From assembly GCA_014529385.2 (NCBI GenBank), contig CM043942.1:110852141-110916140 (forward strand): 64,000 nucleotides of DNA, in the 5' to 3' direction. Every line of letters begins with the position of its first letter. Position 1 is the first letter of the stretch. Below the pieces are notes generated by a model. The model ran no database searches. It was not told where the DNA came from and saw only the letters and a program-made list of their open reading frames with translations. Origin of the DNA: Adiantum capillus-veneris (Eukaryota; Streptophyta; Polypodiopsida; Polypodiales; Pteridaceae). The position numbers were made by a program, and so were the translations under genes. This document shows positions 21,419 through 32,950 of the stretch, one piece after another.

Positions 21419-22753
21419 CACTAGAATGGTAACCTAACAGGACATAAAAGTGTCCTTTCAGGGTTTTGGGAAAAAATTCCAAAACCATATTAGATCCACT
21501 CATTTTGAAAAATCCTTTTATGAGCTAATAGTTCAATAACTACTACATATGGAAAAAATGAGAAACTTGTAATTTTTCTCATCCCTTGGTCACTACAAGC
21601 CTCCAAAGTTGATGGACCAGTGCATTTTTCCCAAAATAGAAATTTCTTACGGTTGATTGCATATAAATAAGAGTGGGGATTTTTGTAGGACATGACATAA
21701 AATGCCCTGCTACTTCAATGGGTTGGTGACCAAAAAATATGGTTGATTTTACCTCACTAATTATTTTTTGGGCAAAAAAAATAGGTACAAAAAAGTTGCA
21801 TTTTTGCCATTCTGCGGACCTATCATCAAAGTTTCTATAGTCACGCTCAATATAGATACTATACACATGTTTTCTTAGTTCCCTTTGGGCCTTTGGATTC
21901 AAAAGGAGCCAGGGAGCATGTCAAAAGGATAATGGATCTCTTACAATTGGAACCTTGGGGGCAATGATAAAGTGCTAAATACAGCAAACATGAAAAAATT
22001 GGGTTTAGCATTATGACCTCTAGAAACCCATAGAAACTACTCAATATCTAGCCAAGTTTGTAGTCTATGATTAGATATGGTTACTACCTACAAAATAAAC
22101 ACAATTGGCCTAAGAAACTAGCAATATTGAGAAAGTTATACTTGCTACTCTAAAATGTATCGTATTCTTCAGCAATCAAAAAACTCAACCATCATCATAT
22201 ACTATGCTATATAACATATTAGGTCCCTCAAAACTCAAGGAAGATTTGATTTATGTTATATATTACACTTACACAATCAAAATTGAATTTGGATATCAAG
22301 AAAGCCTCCCAAAAAATCATAAAAGTGCTAATTTTGGCCAAAAAACAGGATTATGCAATTCTTGTAAATTGGTCCTTTCAATTTTAACACTTAGCTCTCC
22401 CTACAAGCATCAAAACATGTTGATAACTATGAAGGCATAACCTCTAGCCATCTAAACCTCACAAACATGAAGTTTAGAGTGGTATAAAGGCCAAAAATTG
22501 AAAAAAAAGCCAAAAATAGGACCCGTTCTTTCACACAGTTTAGGTTCAAAAATGTTGTGCAAGAGTAAGGTTAATGGTGAGATCGATACTCCAAAAAAAA
22601 TGCTAAGTTTTTTTCAGCTCATAAGGCAACTTTGTGGATATATAGCACCTAGAAATCCATTCTCATACTCTTCAAATAATTGAAGCAAAATGGTCACTTG
22701 ACAGAACACAAAAGTGTCTAAGGACATAAAAGTGTCTTGTTACCATTCTAGTG
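21419..22753 (-). mobile_element. C2: small DNA element with CACTAG ends, inverted relative to C1
   Basis: Starts CACTAGAATGGTAACC and ends GTTACCATTCTAGTG. The reverse complement aligns with C1 over its whole length, including the terminal palindromes (21436-21455 and about 22700-22740) and the interior phrase TTTGGTCACCAACCCATTG. Flanking trinucleotides are TGA and TTA. No transposase inside; it would need a partner element. Confidence 0.65.
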
Positions 22754-23080
22754 TTAGCAGTAGGGTTTACCTTCTCAATCCAACAGAACAAAGGCGAGAG
22801 TGAATGAGACGAGTGTTTGTTTCGAAGCTCAGGGAGATCACCTGGCACGCGGGAAAAAGTTGACGTCGATGTCCTCCTATGACAAGTCACATCACGCATA
22901 CCTTGAAATGATGACTGATATTCCTCTCCCTACAATCAATGGCCCTTCCACCTACTAAGGCCATTAACGTTTTAATTAAAATTCCCCTTTTCTTTTTTGA
23001 ATTTATCACAAATTCCTTTCCAAAGTAGTCTCTTGGTGGTACCCCAAAAAGTGAAATAGTGGTACCACCAATACATGCTT
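22754..23080. other. Junction DNA between C2 and G2, no gene seen
   Basis: The first 60 bp repeat the left flank of C2. The rest is AT-rich with GGTGGTACC/GGTACCACC inverted copies near 23033-23071. The G2 3' LTR that should start here is absent, so the G2 3' end was lost at or near this junction. Confidence 0.4.
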
Positions 23081-23102
23081 AAACCCTTTCCAAAGAGAGT
23101 GG

Positions 23103-24130
23103 TTATGAGTCCTGTGTGATTCTTGATATCTTGACAAGATTTTCATAGTGTAGCTCCTTGTCACTTTGTCTTGAGTTACACACATGCATCATGCAACCAA
23201 ACTTACACAAGATAGTAGCTCTTTGACAATTCTTTGGTAGATCCTTTGGTAGAAGGAAACTCAAGTAGGGCTTTAGCCAATACCCGTTCACCTTCTTGGA
23301 GTGCTCTTTACCATTCAAGTCCATGAGCTGGGAATAAGTTGAATTGAAAGAACTTTTGACAATGTATGTTCCGTGGAATCTAGTCTCAAACTTGGCATCA
23401 AACTATTATCAAGTCGATTGTCATACCTTAGCACAAGATCTCCTTCCTTGATGCCTTTGTCCTTTAGTTTCTTGTCGATCTTTTTTTTTTTTGCTTTTAT
23501 AGCTTTCCTCTTATAGCACTCATAAGCCGCTTCTCTCTTCCACTCAAGTTTGACTAAGGTAAGAAGTCGATCTATCCATGTTTCTTGATCATCTTGTGCC
23601 CATTTTCCATGAAGCCGCATTGTTGGAATGTTGAGCTCGATAGACTGCAAGGCCTCTTTACCATAGACCAAGTGAAATGGTGTGGACTGTGTGGTCTCCC
23701 TATATGTGGTCCGATATGTCCATAAGGCACCATCCAAGAAGTCATCCTACAACTTTGTCTTGTTTTGCACCATATTTCTAATGATTCTTGCAATGACACC
23801 ATTAGCCTTCTCCACCAAATTGTTTGATTGTGGGCAATAGGGTGTGCTATGACGATGGAGAATGTGAAGCTCTTCACAAACTTCCATGAGTAAACCCTTC
23901 CTGAACCATGGACCATTATCAGAAACAATTTCAAAAGGTGTGAAAAATCTACAACAAATATTAGTGTAGACAAACTTTCTCACTGTTTTCCCATTTACCC
24001 TTGCCACACTTTGAGCCTCTACCCAGCTAGTCATGTAATCTACAACCACTATAATGTAGAGTTTACCATTTTTTGTTCTAGGTAAAGGATCCATAGCATC
24101 AATACCCCACTTTTCAAACGGTTCGTTTGC
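23103..24130 (-). pseudogene. G2 integrase core and C-terminus
   Basis: Integrase frames in three pieces matching G1. Visible are Asp of VSDNGPWFR, Glu of LVEKANGV and the FHLVYGKEALQ block, then the C-terminal LVLRYDNR and LMDLNGKEHSKKVNGY segments. The first-Asp region reads GIDAMDPLPRT. A deletion and shift near 23400 break the C-terminus and a stop splits the core near 23745. The right part of the integrase is encoded before 24130. Confidence 0.8.
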
Positions 24131-25070
24131 AAGAAACTATTTGCCTTGGACCATGCACCACCCTTCTATTTCCACTTATCTGAAAGTTGTCACAGCTTTT
24201 ACACCAATGTTGGACATCCACATGCAGGCTTGGCCAAACATACCTTGCAAGAAAAATATTCTTCACGGTTAACTCTTAAGCAAAATGACCACCACATGCC
24301 TCTTCATGCAAACCTTTTAGAATGGTTGGAATTTCCTCCATACTTGGTACTCTTCTACACATTTGATTCTTCCCTCTTTGATGGAGGGAGCCTTCTAGGA
24401 AGAGACATAAACTTTCCTTATTCATGAGTGTCCTCTTTAGAGATTTTGTGAAGTCTTGTGAAAACTCGGCCTCCAAAATGTAGCCAGTAATGGGAGCCAA
24501 TGACTCTACTCCCTGGTATCTTGGTTGCTTGATAGCTGATGCCACCATGATGACCTGTACTTCTTTCTCAACACATGTAACTGCTTGTTGTGCAAGTAAA
24601 TAATTACCTTCATTATGTTTCCTAGGAGTATGATACAATTGCACTTCTTCAAATTGATTAAACAACCTATGGATGACATGAACCTTTGTCCTTAGGCTTT
24701 CATTATTGCATGCCTGAATGCCTAAGATTTTCGTCACAGTGAGAAGTGCATCCCCCTTTACCATGAGACGCTGTATACCTTGACTAATGCACATCTTCAA
24801 ACCATGAAGTAGCATGTCATACTCTGCTTCATTGTTGCTAGTTGAACCTGGTAGATTGACCTTCTCTTTCATGACCACCTCTCCTCTTGGGTTGCGCAAC
24901 ACTAGCCCTCCCTTGCTTTTCTTGTGGGTCCTTGAAAAGCTCCATCAAAGAACAAGGTTAAAGCATTAGGAATAATTTTTGGTGGTGGCAATGGTAGGAT
25001 CTTTACTTCACGCACCTCAATATCCTTCTCATGTACCCTATAAGTGAGAATCCCTACCAATTGTGCACAC
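24131..25070 (-). pseudogene. G2 second RNase H and integrase zinc module
   Basis: Contains NNEAEYDMLLHGLK, MVKGDALL, YHTPRKHNEGNYLLA and the linker LAPITGYILEAEFSQDFT, then HEEACGGHFA, a TAA at 24276-24278 and YVWPSLHVDV..CKSC. The TAA is at the same codon as in G1. The leading Asp segment is shifted near 24910. The left LTR of N2 begins at 25071. Confidence 0.75.
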
Positions 25071-27201
25071 TGTCGGGGGATATGTGTTTGCTACGTGAGC
25101 CGGGAAGGCGTCGGGCCTCTGGCTATGGGAGGTGAAAGAGAGAGAATGAGAACAACAGATGCAACTGAATCTAGAAATTCCCGTACCCTTCAATTAATCG
25201 ATTAAAACATTTGAGTACAACTTAATCCTTAGCCAAGGCGGGCTGTCAACAGCGCCGTCACTTGGATCATCTGCTTATTAGGAGTTTAAGCTCCCGTTTA
25301 CAGGATTAACCGGGCCGTTAACGGCACCGGACTTAACAAAATGTTAAATCAATTTTTAGCCGATGACGGTTATGGACTTTGCTCACTATCTCAATCATAA
25401 AGCTTCAGTAGTTATCAATTATCCTGCTTTGTGCGCTTTGCACTGCCTCGTGCTTTCCTCTTTCTTCTTACCTTGCTTTATTTACCGTGCATGCCTTCTC
25501 CTGCTTTCTTCTCTTGCTTTGGTTCAAGGCCAACAATGCTTCTCCTGCTTCGACCGAGCTCCTTCTCAAGCTTCGACCAAGCTTCAAGCTCCTTCCCCTT
25601 CTTGCTTGATTGCCTCGACAAGTTTACTCCCTTGGTTGCTTCGACCGAGCTTCAAGCTCCTTCCCCTTCTTGCTTGTTCATGCCCTCTCAAGCTTCACAA
25701 GGGCCGAGAGAGAGAAAGAGAGCGAGAGAGATTTGCCCTGACCAAGCTCGAAAGAGAGAGAGAGAGAGAGACGGAGCTTTGCTCCTTGCTTCGAGACCTC
25801 CCACCTTCGTCTTCTTCTCCTTGCCCTCATTCAACGTTATGCTTTTCTTTTTCTTTCTTCCTGTCCACGTTCTAAAAAAAAACTCTCCTTTTATTAATAG
25901 CCCTCTCCCTTTTTATGCAACGGGCGCCGTCATTGTGAGAACGGCACCGATGACATGGCAGGGCCAAGGTTTGACCAGCATGGAAATAGATGGGAGTGGC
26001 TCCGAAACTCATCGCCATGGGCTTCTGATGTTTTCTCGTTTCATGAGCATGCTCATCCGACCCCTCTACCGCCAGTCGCGAGTCCCCCTTCTCTGCTTGC
26101 ACCTGTTCTCATCATCTACCCGCCATGCCTTCGTTTTTTTTAAATTTTCCTTCTTCACACACAAAAGCTTTTTACCCACTAGGCGGGCGGCCACTAGCCC
26201 TTGGGCTGCCTTTGCTTTAGCTTGGGTGGGTGGCCCTTAAAGGGCAACCCATTTAGCATACATATCGACTAAGGCATTGCCAAACACAGCCCAACATCCC
26301 CCTCCAACAATCTCATCAGGGAATCTCTCACCTTGGGGTAAATCCCGCAACGAATGCATTCCAAGAGACCACATTCCGAACACGAAGCTCTTCAAGCACT
26401 TTTTGTGCTTTCGTAACGGCACCATATTAGGCATACACGTCGGCCATCCTCGTGAAGGCTCTCATTAGCCCTAAACTGACAATAACATCGTGAATTGTTT
26501 TTGCCCATATCAGCATCCCGAATAATGCCAAGATTACCTAGTCAGCAGTGCGCCGGCAATTGTCATCGGCCTCAAGCCCTATTATCTGGTTAAGCCGAAC
26601 TTTGTCTAACGAGTCCTAAATCCGTGTAGACCTCTCAAACTGCATAGAATGTATACAAACCCTGATAAGGCTGCAAAATTCCCAGATGGCACACAGATCG
26701 AGCAGACTGGTCTGGTACGGAGTCGGCCCCCGGTGAATCTTTATCGGCCAATATCTTGGCGACCGGGACTCCTATCACTGATCTGAAAAGATCGACGCGA
26801 TCCACAAAGTAAGCACTCCAGGACCGTGCAATCATTTCATTTCTTTCACCTCAGCTACAGTTGCCCAATCCGGTACGAATCTGCAATCGACTCAAACTTC
26901 AATATGCCTTATTTTCTTCACCATAGCTCCAATCGACGAGTCATAAAGATAGGCTGGTAGAGCACTTCAAGCACTACAATTCTAGATCATAAACTCCCAT
27001 TTGTGCTCACTTCAGGCATACTCTTTTTTGGCATCATTGAGGCATATGTTGACCCTTTAAGCCGCATCTGGCATACATTAATCATTAAACATGGCCTGTT
27101 AACAAGCCCTCATCACTGACCATTAATCAAGTAGGCTTCAAAGAATCTTAGCTTGCATTTCTCTACTCTTTTTCTTATCATGGAAGCGGAGCTGCACGAC
27201 A
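25071..27201 (-). repeat. N2 3' LTR
   Basis: Bounded by TGTCGGGGGATATG at 25071 and GCACGACA at 27201 (plus-strand reading). Besides the PPR piece it shares with the other LTR the block giving the frame GVPVAKILADKDS (26635-26835) and the promoter-side GA-rich region (25700-25780). The right boundary is where it stops matching the other LTR and the purine tract begins. Confidence 0.75.
26236..26470 (-). pseudogene. PPR fragment in the N2 3' LTR
   Basis: On the minus strand two consecutive PPR phrases are readable: YGAVTKAQKVLEELRVRNVV followed by SWNAFVAGFTP (about 26435-26330), then after a shift GNALVDMYAKWVAL (about 26290-26240). These match the plant PPR pattern of a helix pair with R.VVSWNA and NALVDMYAKCG. 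Stops and shifts exclude function. Confidence 0.75.
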
Positions 27202-27713
27202 TCCACCCCCTCTGAACCTGCACAGCCTCCGGTCTGTGCCAACAACACTTCAATCTGCATCTGCTACAGGTACCTTAAGCACCTTACCTATCATCAGACT
27301 CATGTAGCTGGTAAATATATGAAAAATGAAATAAGGCTTATACCTATCATCAATGTTCTAGCTTAATCATTAGGTAGTTGCCCATCAAAAATCTTTGAGC
27401 CATATCTGCCGTATCTTCAAAGAATTCTATTATGGATAACCTATTTAGTGAACCCTGCCAGACTCAAGTGCTCCAGTTAATGATGCACACGGCTTGACCA
27501 TTAAGCTCGCTTTAAGGAACCCTGTCAAGCTCAAGTATGCCTTACTCTATCTGAACATGGAATGGCCGTCAAGTCCTTTACCTCAAGTTCTGGTAGCAGA
27601 ACCAACTCAAAAGATGTAAAGATACTTCATCAATTGTCCAAAGAAGTTATCAGGAAGACATCCACGTAAACTTATTGACTGCATTACCGAAAACTCTTCT
27701 GAATTAGCATAAC
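27202..27713 (-). other. N2 3' UTR with polypurine tract
   Basis: Between the stop of the interior ORF (27714) and the 3' LTR. Collinear with 3752-4201 of N1. The tract AGAGGGGGTGGA (27202-27213, minus) lies at the LTR edge. No coding seen. Confidence 0.6.
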
Positions 27714-30070
27714 CTAGAAAATAAAACCTTGTACCATGCAACCTACTACATCAGATACCTGGTACTCTTCAAATCTGGAACTTGTACTTCAGTAGCCCAC
27801 GGGATCAAATGGGAAACCAGTCATCTGTCCCACTGTGAGGATTCCTTTAAAAAATTTGTACCATCCTCCAGGATCATAGGGAAAATACAAGAATCTCCAA
27901 TCATTACAGCATAAACATACATTAACCCACAAATCTTCATGCAAACCGCATGGATCATATGGCATATAAGTCAATTGCCCAGGACCATGCATATATCTGT
28001 CACCTTCTGGGTCAAAATCTAGCTCAAAATCTCCTACATCATAGGGTAACATCAGATTTCATTTAGCATCAGGTAGCATCAGATACTGCCATATCCCCTG
28101 TGCAACTGGCTCATCCAATCGTCGATCATCAATGTCACAGGTAAAAGCATTGGCACATCACCTTCACTCTCACTAGTATTGGAATCCCAATCATGCATAT
28201 ATGAATACATCAAGTCTCTGGTAAAATCCTCTTCATTAGGCTCAAAAGATGCATCTGAAAACAATCCTCTATCTTGTAGAGGCTCAAAATCAAGTAGTGC
28301 ATCATCTAACAACTGCATAAGTTCATCATCTGCTGCATCTAAACAAACTGGCTCATGCATGATTCTGGATTGATTGGTATCCCTAGCATCTGTGTTTGAG
28401 AACCCTTCCAAAGCTTTGTCCAATAAGCACATAAGGTCTAGGTACACCGCTTGTGAGGGTCCCTCCATCTTGCACATCTCAGGCTGCTGCATTAAACGCG
28501 AATGTTTACATATGACATGCATACTAAACGCATCTGCAATAAACTGCTCTTCAAGTCTTTCACCCTCATCTAGATATCTTTGCACTTCTGCAGCACAAAG
28601 TTCAGCATGCACATTGAAAATTTCATCTACTGCCCTATCTGTATCATCCACAATGAAACCAATCATATTCATCAACAAGAGATTGCAATTCACTATGCAC
28701 CCCCTCTGAATCAGCATCATCAAGTTCATGATCATTCTGCCATAGTGTGAGCCCTGTGTCACAGATTCTCGATAGAGAAGAAGTTTGCTCCTTCTCTAAA
28801 TCACCATCATCAAATTCAGGATCAGTCTACCAGGTCGGTAGCTCTAGGTCACAAAAGCGTGTCAAAGGAGTCTGTACCCCCTCTGAATCATCATAATCAC
28901 GTTCAAGATCAATTTTCCAATTTGGTAGCTATGCTTCACAAAAAATTGTCAATGAAGGAGTCTACACCCCCTCTGAATCAGCATTTTGCAAATCTTCAAG
29001 CACATCCTCTTGCTTAGCCAAGTCCTCAAAATCTGGTACATCCAAATTTGATAAATCTGGTATACCAAAACCCATGGTCTTGCTGCTCTCAGCAACAGCC
29101 CTGCTTTGACCTATAACATCTGTATCATTGACCCTTTGGCAGAACCTGTACCAATATCTTCAATCACCTCTATGGTAGAATCTGTACCAGAAAATTTTTG
29201 CTCTAATTCTGGTTCAGTAGCAAAAGTATCACCTGTAGCCAAATCTTCCTGCATGTCTACTTGAATTTGGTTGCACTCATTTACCTGCAAAATTTATTCC
29301 TAAGCTTTAGCCACTTCACTGGTTTGATCCCCTGATTTGTTTTCTTCATGTACTACATGCATAGGCTCTTTGCAAAATTCATTCTGTGTATCCTTAACTG
29401 CATGTGTAGATTCTTTGAAAAATTCACCCTGCATATCCTCAAGCTGTAAAGCCTAACCCTCAAAGAATTCTACTTCATGCACAACATCTACAAAACCCAA
29501 CTTTGCATACACAACTTCAACTATGTCTTCATCATTAACCTGTAAGAAGGTAGCATCCTGCACAATAAACTCATCAATCACAGCTTCTAACTTTGATCGT
29601 ACTTGTCCTCAAATATCTGCGTAGTCTGGTAGACTTGAACTCTGTTCTTGATAGCTTTCATACTGCTCATAACGTACTTGCACAATAGCTTCTTTGAAAT
29701 ACTCCCAGTCATCATTGCAAGCTTTGGTAACTTCTTGAATCTACTCCTTCACATCTGAACTCACTAATTGCTCAAAAGATTTGATCATCAATTCTTCTGG
29801 TATCCCTCTTACCTTGGTCTCCAGCTCATAGCACTCTAGGTAGCCCTCTGGATCGTATTCATCAAAGAGTCGTCTCTCATTGTATACTGCATCTAAAGCT
29901 GCATCCAAAGCTTCATCGATTTGATTTTTCTTCTTTACGGTCTCTATTTCAAGTAGAGATCCTTGAACCAATTGAAGCATCTTTGCAAAATTTGGAACTG
30001 TTGACTTATCATCAAAACCGTTCGCACTTAATTCTACAATCATCTTCATCATCTGCTCTAAATTTTCCAT
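27714..30070 (-). pseudogene. N-family interior protein, better preserved copy
   Basis: Function unknown. The likely start is the ATG at 30070, 46 bp after the LTR. The N-terminal part reads MENLEQMMKMIVELSANGFDD, then FAKMLQLVQG, KKKNQIDEALDAALDA and YDPEGYLECYELE (to about 29741). The middle is acidic and carries repeated segments such as LMMLIQRG and LILNLMMVI. An uninterrupted 227-codon piece lies at 28079-28762, rich in Asp/Glu and Met with LLDDALLDFEPL. The C-terminal part (27789-28052) repeats a P(Y/F)DP.G(Y/W/L) motif about four times and ends with CMVQGFIF before TAG. No domain of gag, protease, RT or integrase is seen. About 780 codons in total with a few shifts. Confidence 0.6.
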
Positions 30071-30096
30071 CTTTACCTCCCACCCCAGCTCGTTTT

Positions 30097-30111
30097 GCGT
30101 CGGATTCACCA
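30097..30111 (-). promoter_or_regulatory. N2 primer-binding site
   Basis: TGGTGAATCCGACGC on the minus strand, four bases after the CGACA end of the 5' LTR. N1 has the same site with two changes. The tRNA is not identified. Confidence 0.65.
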
Positions 30112-30115
30112 AAGA

Positions 30116-32441
30116 TGTCGGGGGATATATGTTCGCTACGTGAGCCATGGGCAGGCGCCGGGCCTCTGGCTGTGGGAGGTGAGAAAGAGAGAGAACAAGA
30201 ACAATTGATGCAAATGAATCTGGCAATCGCCGTAATCATCAATTAATTGATTAATATGTTTGAGTACAACTTAATCTTTAGCCAAGGCGGGCTGTTAACA
30301 GCGCCGTCACTTGGATCATCTGCTAACTAGGAGTTTAAGCTCCCGCTTTACAGAATTAATCGGGCCGTTAATGACACCGAGTTTAACAAATTGATTAATC
30401 AAACATTAGCTGATGATGCTGATGAAAACTCCCTCATGTCGCTTTATCTTGTTTGAGTTCCCTTAGATTCAACAAGCTGTTCAATGCCTCAGTTTTCATG
30501 CTTCAGTTACTGTCAATTATTCTGCAGCTTTCTGCTCCTTATGCTTTGCACTGGCTTAATTGACGCTCACAGGCTTTAACCTTCTCGTGCTCTTCGATTG
30601 CTAGCCGGAACTTTATCCCTTGCTTGGTCGATACACTTGCTTTCCTCTTCCGAGCTCATGCCAGCTTCATGCAACGCTCTGAGATCCTCTCCTTCTCAAG
30701 CACGAGAGAGCGAGAGCGCCTTTAGATTTCTTGCTTATGTCCGAGAGCAAGTTCAAGAGAGAGAGAAAGAAAGATCTTTGGTCCTTTCCTTCGTTCAAGC
30801 TCGAGAGAGAGAGCAAGAGCTTGCTTCCCGCTCCTAGCTCCGAGCCCTCCCCCTTCTTGCCTTCCTTACCCTCGTTATCTCTGCTCCTCCTTCATAGCCC
30901 TGCCTTTGTTTTCTTCTGTTCCCTTTGCCAAGCTTGCCCTCGTTCAACTTCCTTTCTGCTTCCCTCTTCTCCCTTCCTCCTTTGTTAGCCGAGGATGAGA
31001 GCGAGAGAGAGCAAGCTTTGCTTGTTTGCGAGCCCACGACAAGAGCGAAGAGAGTGCGAGCCCAGCTCTCCGGTTCCCCTGATTTCCCTTTTCTTCCTTC
31101 GTCACGCATTGTCTGCTCTTTTCTTCGCTTGGAGACCCCTTCTTTTAATAGCCTCACTTCCTTTTTATGCAACGACGGTGCCGTCGTTGTGGGAATGACA
31201 CCGATGACATGGCAGTGGTGACTTTTGACCTGCGCGAAATGTGCCGCGAGTGGCTCTGAACGGCATCACCCATGCTAGCTGAGAAACTCTCGTCTCTCCA
31301 TCACGCTCATTGGAGCACCCACACAGCCTGCGCATCTCTCTTCCTTCGTCACGCTGCCTGCTCGTTGCCCCTGACCTTCACGCTTTCCTTTCCTCCTTGT
31401 TCACACACAAAAGCCCTATTTCATTTAAGCAATTGGGCGGCCATTGATGGGCGGCCATTGATTTAAGCTCTTGGGAGGCCTTGCCACTTGGTTTCCTTAG
31501 GGCGGTCTAGCCAATTTTATGAGGGCACCACATTCGACATGCATAGCGGCCAAAGCATTGCCAAGAAAAACAATTAGGCGGCCTTCATGGGTTAAGTTGG
31601 GCGGCCTTTTGGTGGCTGGCTTCCTCTTTAAGGGCACCACATTTGGCATGCAAATGATGCTTTCAAAAAGGCGCCACTCTGCTACAATATCGGGCAAGGT
31701 ATTGGTAAGAATAACATCTTTCTCTAGCAGCCCCCGTCGAGCAACCTCATCATGAAATCTGCTGCCCGTATCAAGAGACGACCTTAAAAGAGATTCCACT
31801 CAAGCATTTATTGTGCTCTCTGAAGTGCATCACATCCAGCATACATCTCAACCAAAGCACTGTTACCTCGAACACTTATTCTACTGCGTTCAAAACCCTG
31901 CTCGCGCTGCTCAAAATTCCAAAATGGCACACCGATCGAGCGGACTGGACTGGTACGGACCCGGCCCTCGATGAATCTTTATCGGCCAATATCTTGGCGA
32001 TCGGGACTCCGATCACTGATCTGAAAAGACCGACGCGCTCCACAAAGTGAGCACTCCAGGCCCGTGCAATCATTTCAGTTCTGTCACCTCAGCTGTAGTT
32101 GCCCAATCCGGTACAGATCTGCCAATTGACTCAAACTTCAATATGCCATAACTTCTTCACCGTAGCTCCTATCGACGAGCCATAAAGACAGGCCGGTATA
32201 GCACTTCAATCACTGCAATTCTAGATCATAATATCCCATCTGTGACCACTTCAAGCATACTCATTTTTGGTATCATTCAGGCATCTGTTGGCCCTTTTTA
32301 GCCGCATCTGGCATACATTAATCATTAAACTTGGCCTGTTAACAAGCCCTGATCACAACTCACTAAGTGTGTAGGCTTCAAATAATCTTAGCTTGCATTT
32401 CTCTGCTCTTTTTCCCATCATGGAAGCGGAGCTTCACGACA
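30116..32441 (-). repeat. N2 5' LTR
   Basis: Starts TGTCGGGGGATATATG and ends TTCACGACA in plus-strand reading. It matches the 3' LTR in order but is about 195 bp longer and visibly diverged, so the insertion is old. It has GA-rich leader-like DNA at 30705-30825. Confidence 0.75.
31500..31870 (-). pseudogene. PPR fragments in the N2 5' LTR
   Basis: Three PPR-like phrases on the minus strand: NSALVEMYAGCDALQRAQ (about 31860-31805), then FHDEVARRGLLEKDVILTNT followed by LPDIVAEWRLFES (31735-31640), then GNALAAMHVECGALIK (31565-31515). Each aligns to the pattern I.DE...GLLEKD..LGNALVDMYAKCGAL.KA. Several stops and a missing portion between motifs mark it as captured debris. Confidence 0.75.
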
Positions 32442-32449
32442 ACGCACAC

Positions 32450-32950
32450 TATCTTCTACCTTGAAAGAGTATTGGAACTCTTGCAACTCCATAATCCACT
32501 TTCAGATCCTAGTGCTAAGATTCATTTGAGATGACACCCAAGAGAAAAAAATTTCTTCAGTGAGAATTACAAAAGGTTTTGGTAGCAAGTAGGATCTAAA
32601 TGTTCTCACCGTAAACATGAGAAAAATCATCATGAGTTCTTCTTCTGTGTAGCCTCTCTCCAAAGCATTCATGACCCTACTAGCAAAGTAGATGGGTTGC
32701 ATCCTCATACTATGGGGATTGTGTTGTAGCAAAACAACACCAATTGTTTATTTCCCAACACTAGAACTAACAAAGAATGTGTACTCCCAACAAGGAGGCA
32801 TAAGTGTTGGTAGTTCTGACAGAATGACTTTGATGCTACAAAAACAATCTTCAAGCTCATCAAACCAAACAAACTTGACTTGTTGTGTCAATTTTTGCAA
32901 GGGTGAAGTAACTCCGAGGCTAAGTGAATGAAGCGTGACATATACTTCAC
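32450..32950 (-). pseudogene. G2 first RNase H
   Basis: Matches the degenerate first RNase H of G1 with additional shifts and stops: FASRVMNALERGYTEEELMM and PKPFVILTEEIFF (32502-32732). The remainder towards 32950 is recognisable in other frames (VGSTHSLLVLVLG region) but broken. It joins the RT at 32951 through a stop. Confidence 0.7.

Larger units (their letters stand above)
25071..32441 (-). mobile_element. N2: non-autonomous LTR element, complete structure
   Basis: 7371 bp on the minus strand. 5' LTR 30116-32441, primer site 30097-30111, interior ORF 30070-27714, purine tract 27202-27213, 3' LTR 25071-27201. LTR ends form a 5-bp inverted repeat TGTCG/CGACA. It is inserted in the RNase H region of G2: left flank CCAATTGTGCACAC and right flank ACGCACACTATC join to the G1 sequence CCAATTTTTCACGCACACTATC with a 4-bp duplication (ACAC/ACGC, one change). 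There is no gag-pol, so it is non-autonomous. The LTRs (2131 and 2326 bp) contain PPR fragments. Confidence 0.8.

Noticed and set aside
25363-26240. Overlapping long plus-strand frames rich in Ser, Leu, Pro and Arg-Glu repeats
   Set aside because: They lie inside the N2 LTR, antisense to the element, and are open because of CT/GA-rich DNA. The real signal there is the minus-strand PPR debris.
30598-31221. Ser/Leu/Arg-rich frames on both strands
   Set aside because: Same reason: GA-rich LTR leader gives open frames on both strands with no domain.
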